A stretch of 64,000 nucleotides of DNA from positions 89,994 through 153,993 of the forward strand of contig DLAJ01000025.1 of assembly GCA_002493905.1 (NCBI GenBank), read 5' to 3'. Below the pieces are notes generated by a model that was given only the letters and a program-made list of their open reading frames with translations, was not told the origin of the DNA and ran no database searches. Below, piece after piece: positions 25,382 through 32,430 of this stretch (position 1 is the first letter of the stretch; each line of letters begins with the position of its first letter). The translations under genes were made by a program, and so were the position numbers. This DNA comes from Lachnospiraceae bacterium UBA7050 (GTDB lineage Bacteria; Bacillota; Clostridia; Lachnospirales; Lachnospiraceae).

Positions 25382-26557
25382 TTATTCCACACGTTTTGCA
25401 ACCACGACGAAACGCCCGTCCTCCACATGATACGCACAGGTAGAGCATGTTAAAAACGTATCGCCAAACTCCGCCTCCACTCCTGTATCATAGATGGAAA
25501 GAGCCTTAATGTTTGTATAAAACTCTTCAAATTCTTCGACCGTATCCGCTTCGTAAAACTGGTAATACTTAAACACATCATCTTCCGCCCGGTAAACCTG
25601 TGACCGGAATACTGCCACAATCTCGTAAACGCGTTCCTCGTACAGCGTATCAAAGGAAATGAACGGATGCTCCTTATAAAAGCTCTCTTTTAAGTAATAG
25701 TCCAGATTTCCGAACATTGCGCCGTCCCGCATGTTATGTCCGTATATGATAAAGTTTACTCCGTTTTCTAAATCCGCCCGCTCCCTTACATAGAGACACC
25801 CATACTTACTGTCATTTCCGTAAAAGTCGTGGTGCAGATAGTATTCATCGTCTTCACACTGCATGACCGGATAATCAATCCCTGTCCCTTCGATCAGAAG
25901 CCAGCCTGCCAGATGTTCATTCTCCCGTTTCAAGGCGGCGTATTTTCGAAGCATGGCAGGATGAGGCGCCGTCTGCTGTCCATTTCCATCGTTTCCGTCT
26001 CTGCCGGATTCTTCGCCGTTCCCGTCAGCATCCCCTCCAGTTCCTCCGGGTTCCCCGCTGTTTTCGTCAGCATCCCTCCCAGCTCCTTCGGATTCTCCGC
26101 TGTTTCCGCCGGCGCCGTTTCCAGACTGAAGCCCGCCGCCGATTTCCGGCTCTGCGCCATCCGTGGCATTCCCAGCTCCTCCCTCTGTCTGTATACTGTC
26201 CACTGCTTCCGTTCCGTCTGCCGTCTGTATGCCGTCCGCTGCTTCCGTTCCGCCTGCCGTCTGTATGCCGTCCGCTGCTTCCGTTCCGTCTGCCGTCTGT
26301 ATGCCGTCCGCTGCTTCCGTTCCGTCTGCCGTCTGTATGCCGTCCACGGTCTGTCCGCCGCTGATCTCCAGATTTTCCGACTGCTCTACTTTTTCTCTTA
26401 GCGCATCCCGCTGTTCCTTATGTTTTATGGACAAATAGAATTCCCTGCCGACCGGTATCAGACACAATACCATGACCGCAAGAAAAAACCATCTGATCAG
26501 CCTGAGCCTCTTTCCGCTTTTCATGCTCTTTTTCCCATTCTGTACTGCTCTGTCCAT
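25382..26557 (-). CDS. Class B sortase with a repetitive linker
   Basis: 391 residues. A basic N-terminus and one membrane helix (about 20-40) are followed by a low-complexity region of about 130 residues (62-195) and then the sortase domain. Catalytic residues are visible: His274 in FIIYGHNM, Cys374 in the TCSTC motif and Arg382 in GRFVVVAKRV. The linker has four copies of a 12-residue unit (DGIQTADGTEAA) and then Gly/Glu/Asn-rich sequence. Typical sortase B proteins are 220-260 residues, so the linker is an unusual spacer that would hold the enzyme away from the membrane. No obvious sorting-signal substrate is encoded next to it. Confidence 0.85.
   Translation of the reverse strand: MDRAVQNGKKSMKSGKRLRLIRWFFLAVMVLCLIPVGREFYLSIKHKEQRDALREKVEQSENLEISGGQTVDGIQTADGTEAADGIQTADGTEAADGIQTAGGTEAADGIQTADGTEAVDSIQTEGGAGNATDGAEPEIGGGLQSGNGAGGNSGESEGAGRDADENSGEPGGTGGDADGNGEESGRDGNDGNGQQTAPHPAMLRKYAALKRENEHLAGWLLIEGTGIDYPVMQCEDDEYYLHHDFYGNDSKYGCLYVRERADLENGVNFIIYGHNMRDGAMFGNLDYYLKESFYKEHPFISFDTLYEERVYEIVAVFRSQVYRAEDDVFKYYQFYEADTVEEFEEFYTNIKALSIYDTGVEAEFGDTFLTCSTCAYHVEDGRFVVVAKRVE
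26200..26345. repeat. 36-base in-frame tandem repeat within the sortase gene
   Basis: About four copies of a 36-base unit containing GCCGTCTGTATGCCGTCCGC encode the 12-residue repeat. The copies are nearly identical at DNA level, so copy number is likely to vary between strains. Confidence 0.8.
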
Positions 26558-26705
26558 CTGTATTTTCCTAAAATCATTTCTACAGCAGCACAGGATGGTC
26601 CTCCTTTAACAAGCACCGCACGCCCACGACAGAAAAGCCCTGTGAACGCATCCCCTGCGGCGGCGCTCACAAGGCTTCCATACCATGCTGCATGATACAG
26701 TTTCA

Positions 26706-28499
26706 CTATAAAGTAAATTTATGGACATTGTCAACCAGAAGCGCAACCTTTTCTTCCATTTGCGCCACGACTCCCGCGGAATCATCCGCCGTTTTCGCCA
26801 GCTCTGTAGACATTGCGGATGTTTCCTCCGTAACGGCGGCATTATCCTGCGCCAGCTTACTGAGTACCTCCAGTGCATTTGTGACACTCGTCCTCTGCTG
26901 CTCCAGCTCCGCCGTAATCGTATCAATCTGTTTTACAGACTTTAAGCAGTTCGCCAATTCCTCATGCAGCTTGGAGAAAACCTCCTGCGTTTCGATCAGG
27001 GAGCCCACCTGCAGATCAGCGGATTCATTGATGTCCTTCATCGCCTCAACCGATTTCGTTGCATTTTTCTGCAGCTCTTCCACAATTTTGTCGATCTCCG
27101 CGACGGACTGCGCTGACTGACTTGCCAGCTTCCCGATTTCATCGGCAACAACTGCAAAACCCTTACCCGCTTCTCCGGCTCGCGCAGCTTCGATGCTGGC
27201 ATTCAGCGCAAGCAGTGCTGTCTGATCCGAAATCTCGTTGATCAGGTTGGTCGCCATATGAATCTGCTGCGCAGATTCGTGGGTGTATTTTGTCTGCTCC
27301 GCCATATCGGAAATACTCTTTCTTGTCCTGTCATTATTTTCAATCAGCTGCTTCAAAGTATTCACGGACTGTTCACTGATCTGCGTCATGTCCTTCGCAT
27401 TCTGATCCAGCTTTTCAATCTCCATATCCGTCTGACGTATCCGGTCCGCCATCACATTTACTTCCTTCGAAGCATCATCTGTCGAAGCTGCCTGCGTGGT
27501 AACATTCTCCGCAATGGATTCCGCCGCCAGGGAAACCTGGGTTATGGACTCCTTCATATTACTGAAAATCGTATCAAATTGGTTCAAAACAGTGTTCACA
27601 CTCTGCGACACATCCGTAATGTTGACCAAAAGCTCCCTCATATTGCTCTGTGCCATGCGAAGCGAATCCGCTGTCTGACCGATCTCCGTTTTGCTCCTGA
27701 CATCCGTGTCCGTCGTCAGGTTTCCTTCCGCGAGCCGGAGCGCAAACTGCTGGATTTTCTTTAATGGTGCGACCATCGCGCGGCCGCATATCCATGCTGC
27801 AGCAATAGAAATCACAAGCGCCAGCAAAAAAGCCGCCACAGTCCAAAATATCATCTTCCTGTTTTCCCCATCCAGATAGGACTGCATCGTCACCTTTTCC
27901 GCATCCATATCATCAATGTAATTCCCGGTGGAAACAACCCATCCCCACGGTTCAAACAGTTCGGAATAAGCAATTTTAGGCGCTACCGTAACGCCGTCCG
28001 CTTTCGTAAAATAGAACCGGTTAAACCCGCCCTTTTCAGGGCTCTGACATACTTTCATGATCTCCTGGATGATCATAACGCCGTCCTGATCTTCCAGCGT
28101 ATAACGGTTCTGTCCTTCATTGTCCACAAGAATCGGATGCATAACCAATATATAATCCGTGTCGTCTATCCAAAAATATCCGCTCTGATCATCACGGTAA
28201 CGCATGGCACGGATAATCTCGCTGGCATCGTGCTTTGCTTCCTCCTCTGTCTTCTCCCCCGCCAGATACAAATCATACTGGGCCTGCAGTATCGTCATCG
28301 TACTCTGTACCTGCGACTTGATCTCCGCCTGATACCCCGCGTCCATCGTTTCCTCGTATGTATCGTAAGCCGATTTCGAAAGTGTCTGAATTGACCAGAC
28401 TGCGACCACACTGATTACGACAGCCGTTACAACCGCCACGCCAAAGCAGATCCGCATCACCGCAGCAATTAAGCTTTTCGTTTTTTTCTGTGTCTCCAT
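26706..28499 (-). CDS. Methyl-accepting chemotaxis protein with Cache sensor
   Basis: About 597 residues from the ATG at 28499; GGGGGA lies upstream. One helix (about 13-38) is followed by an extracellular single-Cache-type sensor (YRDDQSGYFWIDDTDYILVMHP, WGWVVSTGNYID), a second helix (about 195-217), HAMP (GRAMVAPLKKIQQFALRLAEG) and a cytoplasmic signalling domain. The conserved hairpin tip reads QTALLALNASIEAARAGEAG, and FAVVADEIGKLA follows. It would pass small-molecule signals to CheA and the flagellar motor. The ligand is unknown; single-Cache sensors often bind carboxylates. No che gene adjoins it. Confidence 0.9.
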   Translation of the reverse strand: METQKKTKSLIAAVMRICFGVAVVTAVVISVVAVWSIQTLSKSAYDTYEETMDAGYQAEIKSQVQSTMTILQAQYDLYLAGEKTEEEAKHDASEIIRAMRYRDDQSGYFWIDDTDYILVMHPILVDNEGQNRYTLEDQDGVMIIQEIMKVCQSPEKGGFNRFYFTKADGVTVAPKIAYSELFEPWGWVVSTGNYIDDMDAEKVTMQSYLDGENRKMIFWTVAAFLLALVISIAAAWICGRAMVAPLKKIQQFALRLAEGNLTTDTDVRSKTEIGQTADSLRMAQSNMRELLVNITDVSQSVNTVLNQFDTIFSNMKESITQVSLAAESIAENVTTQAASTDDASKEVNVMADRIRQTDMEIEKLDQNAKDMTQISEQSVNTLKQLIENNDRTRKSISDMAEQTKYTHESAQQIHMATNLINEISDQTALLALNASIEAARAGEAGKGFAVVADEIGKLASQSAQSVAEIDKIVEELQKNATKSVEAMKDINESADLQVGSLIETQEVFSKLHEELANCLKSVKQIDTITAELEQQRTSVTNALEVLSKLAQDNAAVTEETSAMSTELAKTADDSAGVVAQMEEKVALLVDNVHKFTL

Positions 28500-28659
28500 T
28501 TTTGATTTTCCCCCTGTCCTTATACACACCGACATCCAGCTCTGCTTTAGACGCAGATTGTCGTTTGCAAATGATCAAAGTTCCTCCCCGAGCTTCATTG
28601 TCACATGAATGCATGGAGCTGAACTACTATTTTTATTTTACTCCTCTGCCTCCTTAAAT

Positions 28660-29577
28660 TCAATCCCACTGACATTTATTTTTTGTTTCTATATATTCGA
28701 TATAGGGTCTTCGCTCCACCTGATCCGCATGCTGCTCGTACCAATATAGGGATTCGCGCAGACCATCCCTCATCGGCCTTAAATCCGCCATCCACCTGTT
28801 TTGCCAAGAGACATCCAGAACATATTCATATTCAGAAAAACAAAAATAATCTCTCTGCGCGATTTTCTTTTTCTTAGGCACATTCACAAACCGCGCCTGC
28901 CTGCCCGCAATTTCATAACAAAGCTCCACCCATTCGCGGACAGAAACCGTGTCCGGATTCCCCACATTAAACGTATGCCGATCCGGCTTCTGCTCCAAAA
29001 TCCTGTCTATGAATCTGCACAGATCGCCGACATACAAAAATTGTAACCGCATCTTACCGTCTCCAGGCAGATAAAAAGCTCTGTTTTTCAGCGCGCACTC
29101 AAACACAAACGCCTCGCGGTATATATCATTCATCGGTCCGTACAGATAGGGCGGACGCAGAATATATGCGCCGGGTTTTCTCTGCCGCGCCGTTCTTTCG
29201 GCTTCTATTTTATCCGTTCCGTATCTGCCCCAATAGCGGTTTACGCCTACCGGTTCTTCTTCCTTAAAAGGCTGTGTACCGCTCTCAGGGTAGACTGCGC
29301 TCGAACTGATCAGAACATAACTGCCAAAGTCCCCCAGCGCGTCCATCAACAGCGAAACGTCCTCCCCGGTATAGGCAGTGTCTATCACCGCATCAAAATG
29401 ATACGAGCGGAGAATTTCTCCCAGATGATGTCTGTCTGCCTCGATGAGCTGCGCCCCCGCAGGCTGCTCCCTGCTGTTGCGGTTTAACACAAATACGTTC
29501 TGACCTTTCGCAAGAAAGTATTCCGCGATCTGCCTGCTCACAAACACCGTTCCGCCCGTTACCAATATGTTTTTCAC
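28660..29577 (-). CDS. NAD-dependent epimerase/dehydratase (extended SDR)
   Basis: About 305 residues from a GTG at 29577, chosen because GGAGGGG lies just upstream and because KNILVTGGTVFVSR is the usual N-terminus. The cofactor motif is the variant TGGTVFVS rather than GxxGxxG. VLISSSAVYPES and RYWGRYGTDKIEAE contain the Ser and Tyr-Gly-x-x-Lys active-site residues; LRPPYLYGP follows. The family modifies nucleotide sugars or reduces similar substrates; the exact reaction is not clear. A decayed copy of part of this gene lies at 32104-32195. Confidence 0.8.
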   Translation of the reverse strand: MKNILVTGGTVFVSRQIAEYFLAKGQNVFVLNRNSREQPAGAQLIEADRHHLGEILRSYHFDAVIDTAYTGEDVSLLMDALGDFGSYVLISSSAVYPESGTQPFKEEEPVGVNRYWGRYGTDKIEAERTARQRKPGAYILRPPYLYGPMNDIYREAFVFECALKNRAFYLPGDGKMRLQFLYVGDLCRFIDRILEQKPDRHTFNVGNPDTVSVREWVELCYEIAGRQARFVNVPKKKKIAQRDYFCFSEYEYVLDVSWQNRWMADLRPMRDGLRESLYWYEQHADQVERRPYIEYIETKNKCQWD

Positions 29578-29750
29578 ACAGTTCCCCTCCTGCACCGTTC
29601 CTGATACAATGATTCCGGCCTTCCATGATACGCTCATCCGCCTCTTCCGTTCAAAAAAGACCGGCGCCAGCCTGTGCCGCATGACACCGCCGCAGCCGGT
29701 TACATTCCGGTAAAAATTTTCGATCAGTATCCTTACAGCCAGTCATATCG

Positions 29751-30266
29751 CTATATATCAATCTCCGTCTGATACCTGTCATCAATCCATAAATAGTTCA
29801 GACCATATTTTTTCACAAGCTCCAGCATCTGCGCATTGTCTTTCAATATATGCTCCAGCGTGCAATACTCATCATCCAGACGATTTTCAATCACATTTGC
29901 ATATTTCCTGATCTCATCAAAATGGTTCCTGATATAATTTTCACTCATGATAAGACAATAATATCTGATATGATCGAGATACGCATTCTCAAACCCCTTC
30001 TCCCAATCGGCAGGGATATAGCAGCCCTCCACAATCAGATTCTGTCCATTTTCTATCGCTGTTTTGATCATTTCACGGACAATCGGCCATAAATATTCCG
30101 TCAAGTCATCGTCCTTACTTTCAGGCGTAAGCTTTGTATTTCCCGTGCGGATCAAACCCATTTTTAAGTGATCGATGGATAAATACGGATACTTATATTT
30201 TTCAAGCAGTTTCTGTGCAAGCGCAGTCTTTCCAGTGTGGGACGCACCTGTTATCAGAATAATCAT
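29751..30266 (-). CDS. P-loop kinase-like protein
   Basis: 171 residues. The Walker A motif is GASHTGKTALAQKL (residues 7-20), then SIDHLKMGLIR and NLIVEGCYIP in the Walker B position. The last part is helical (YWKYANVIENRL-like region, then LDDEYCTLEHILKDN). It resembles small kinases of the AAA/adenylate-kinase-like group acting on metabolites or nucleotides. The substrate is unknown. It stands alone between the epimerase and the sensor kinase. Confidence 0.65.
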   Translation of the reverse strand: MIILITGASHTGKTALAQKLLEKYKYPYLSIDHLKMGLIRTGNTKLTPESKDDDLTEYLWPIVREMIKTAIENGQNLIVEGCYIPADWEKGFENAYLDHIRYYCLIMSENYIRNHFDEIRKYANVIENRLDDEYCTLEHILKDNAQMLELVKKYGLNYLWIDDRYQTEIDI

Positions 30267-30422
30267 CGTCGCATTTCCTTCTCTCTTATGGATTCTAAAA
30301 TCGAGTTTATCATATCATATAACATTGCGAAAGTGAACCGTTTAAGCCCATTTTCATTGCAGATGCGTTCGTATTGTCGTTTTTCCGTTTTGCAGGAAAC
30401 GCCCGCCGCCGACGCACAGCAT

Positions 30423-30470
30423 AAAAAAGACCGCGGAGCGGTCTTTTAGAGTTTGCGGAAGGCAAACTCT
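30423..30470 (-). terminator. Double hairpin; terminator of the GHKL kinase gene
   Basis: Read on the minus strand, a first hairpin AGAGTTTGC / GCAAACTCT (30470-30448) is followed by GACCGC-TCC-GCGGTC (30443-30429) and a run of T. The second hairpin with its T-run is an intrinsic terminator. The first belongs to the recurring palindrome family of this window. Confidence 0.75.
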
Positions 30471-30486
30471 TTCTTTGTTTCTGCCG

Positions 30487-31815
30487 TCATGAACACGGAT
30501 CACCGCAAAGGTTCTTGTTCTGCTGCTGTCCGCCCGGAAAGGCGGCAATGGCGACCATAACGTCCAGAATAAACATTCCGTCCTTCGTGTAACAGGACAT
30601 GTCCCCCAAAAGCCGCTCCGCTGCCTCTTTGACCGTGAGAAGACCATAGCCGTGTCCGCCGCCCTTCTTATCCGTTGTAGGAAGCGTCCCCTCTTCCACA
30701 TGCAGGTCGTCCCGGCATGTATTCTTGATCCGTATCAGCAGGTATTCCTTGTTATACTTCATATAAACGGCTGCCTCCCGCTTTTCTTTCTCCAGCTCCT
30801 TTAAGGCGTCGCAGGCATTTTCCAGCCCGTTTGACAATATCCGGCACAGGTCCATGTAGGGCAGCTCTTCCTCTCCGATCCAGATGTCATGCCGAAACAC
30901 CGCACCCATCTCCTCGAATTTTCCTGCGTAATGGACAAACACCGCATTGATGTAAGGGTTTTGACAATAGGGCTTTAACAGCGCATCCGTCTCATCCTCC
31001 ACGCATTTTAAGTAAGTCCGCGCATCCTCCGTCTTTCCTTCCGCAAGGAGCCCGGAAAGGGTTGCGGTATATCCCTTCATATCGTGTTTCATCTTCTGGA
31101 TGCGCTGCTGGCTTTCCAGCCGTGCTTCCAACGCATTCTTCTGCTCCAGCAGCATCCGCTCAGCCTGCTGTCTGCGAAAAAACAATAGCTGTCGGTACAT
31201 TGCGGTAAAAATCGTGGCATAGGTCATGGGCATCAGCGTCATCACGAACAGGAACGACAAAAGCTCCTGCGGGCGTTTCGTGATCATCACGGGATAATTT
31301 TGCATGATCGCAAGCAGCAGATAATACAGTGCCGTCATACCCGCAAACAGCCCCCATCCCCGTGCCGCTGACTCCTGTAATTCCCGGTAGGGTTCCCTTA
31401 AAAACCGTATCACCGCCCACTCGAGCAGTGGGAACAGCACAAGCCGTCCGATGAACATGAGGATATATTTTCCCCCGCCAAAATAGAAATCTACAAGACC
31501 CGTTGCCGCAATGATCCAATAGGATACCGTATCCGCCAGACAAAAGGTAAAGAGAAACTTCCCCTTCCTGTCCTTAGACATAAACCAGAAGAAAACAAAA
31601 CTCGGCAGAGTACAAGTCAGAAGAAACACCTTCCCTATAAGCTCTATCCCGTACAGTACAAGCCCCGCCACATTAAGCGCCACTAACGGTGTCATAAATA
31701 TCACCGTCAGGATATAGGTCTTTTTCCTCGGATAGCGGGAGCGGTACAGCAGGATAAACAAGATCAGAATATGGAACAGCGACCACAGCACGGATAAATC
31801 CCTCAATATTGTCAT
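30487..31815 (-). CDS. GHKL-type sensor histidine kinase (AgrC-like)
   Basis: 442 residues from the ATG at 31815 (GGGAGG eight bases upstream). About six transmembrane helices make up the first 200 residues. A coiled coil leads to the dimerisation helix with phospho-accepting His in MKHDMKGYTATLSGLL, and a GHKL ATPase domain follows (LSNGLENACDALKELE, GGGHGYGLLTVKEA). This is the layout of AgrC/VirS-type peptide sensors. Their partner is normally a LytTR response regulator, but none is encoded next to it; upstream is non-coding. Peptide sensing is inferred from architecture only. Confidence 0.8.
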   Translation of the reverse strand: MTILRDLSVLWSLFHILILFILLYRSRYPRKKTYILTVIFMTPLVALNVAGLVLYGIELIGKVFLLTCTLPSFVFFWFMSKDRKGKFLFTFCLADTVSYWIIAATGLVDFYFGGGKYILMFIGRLVLFPLLEWAVIRFLREPYRELQESAARGWGLFAGMTALYYLLLAIMQNYPVMITKRPQELLSFLFVMTLMPMTYATIFTAMYRQLLFFRRQQAERMLLEQKNALEARLESQQRIQKMKHDMKGYTATLSGLLAEGKTEDARTYLKCVEDETDALLKPYCQNPYINAVFVHYAGKFEEMGAVFRHDIWIGEEELPYMDLCRILSNGLENACDALKELEKEKREAAVYMKYNKEYLLIRIKNTCRDDLHVEEGTLPTTDKKGGGHGYGLLTVKEAAERLLGDMSCYTKDGMFILDVMVAIAAFPGGQQQNKNLCGDPCS

Positions 31816-32103
31816 AACACGAACCTCCCTGCTTCCATCCAACGGAAAGAATGCTGCCTGCAGCAACAGCTCCTGATATTTTTCCCTGATATTTCTATAG
31901 CACCGTCTGGACACAGGAACCATCTGTTCTATTTTTCTCTGCTGTCTTTGATTCCGGACATTCTAAATGTTAGATATATAGGTTTAATTATATCATACAT
32001 TTTTTGATCTGTTCATACTAACTATACATCCTAAGCGACAAATTATGACAATTCAGCCTGCGCCATTACTGCACAATTTGTTATAAGCCAACAGGCAGAA
32101 TCA

Positions 32104-32195
32104 CTCCACGCATCAAAATGACATTCGCTGAGAACCTCACCTAAATGATGCCTGTCTGATGTCTGTCCGCCTCAATGAGCCGTGCCCCGCACCGG
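32104..32195 (-). pseudogene. Fragment of an epimerase gene related to that at 28660
   Basis: Read on the minus strand this encodes GARLIEADRH, then after a short insertion and frameshift HHLGEVLSECHFDA. The intact epimerase has AQLIEADRHHLGEILRSYHFDA at the same place (around 29460-29390). The DNA is alignable as well. No flanking parts of the gene are seen, so it is a small relic of a paralogue or of a duplicated segment. Confidence 0.75.
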
Positions 32196-32210
32196 CTATT
32201 GGAGGAATAA

Positions 32211-32303
32211 AAAGAGTTTGCGTTCCGCAAACTCTTTCGAAGAAATGCCGAAGGCATTTCTTCTGGAACGCTGCGCGTTCTTCCATGTGAGGAATTTCCT
32301 ATA
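32211..32303. repeat. Three palindromes in series (modular palindromic element, copy A)
   Basis: Stem 1: AAAGAGTTTGCG-TTC-CGCAAACTCTTT (32211-32237). Stem 2: GAAGAAATGCC-GAA-GGCATTTCTTC (32239-32263). Stem 3: GAACGC-TGC-GCGTTC (32266-32280). It ends with GAGGAATTTCCTATA (32289-32303), which recurs at 38468-38482. Confidence 0.8.
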
Positions 32304-32307
32304 AGTC

Positions 32308-32345
32308 AAAAAGCAGCGCTCCATCCTGTTAAGATGAAGCGCTGC
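32308..32345 (-). terminator. Intrinsic terminator of the pullulanase gene
   Basis: On the minus strand GCAGCGCTTCATC (32345-32333) pairs with GATGGAGCGCTGC (32325-32313), with one G-T pair, and five T residues follow. Confidence 0.85.
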
Positions 32346-32430
32346 CTCCCCAAATCTGCTTATATAAGTCTTTATTTTCCCTACTTACATAAGTCTTTAT
32401 CTCTTTTCTGTCAGAAGGTCTTTACGTCAT

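Larger units (their letters stand above)
31816..32430. other. Non-coding stretch with a gene fossil and hairpins
   Basis: No intact gene. The stretch includes an AT-rich promoter-like region (31960-32040), a fragment of an epimerase gene (32104-32195), three hairpins in series (32211-32303) and the terminator of the pullulanase gene (32308-32345). Confidence 0.6.

Noticed and set aside
24870..25430. Plus-strand open frame of 186 codons
   Set aside because: It runs opposite to the TIR and sortase genes, which have clear domains, and has no ribosome binding site. It includes the degenerate 22-base repeats and is a shadow.
25829..26401. Plus-strand open frame of 190 codons with repeated RLYAVRCFRS
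   Set aside because: This is the reverse strand of the sortase linker repeats. The repetition comes from the 36-base DNA unit.
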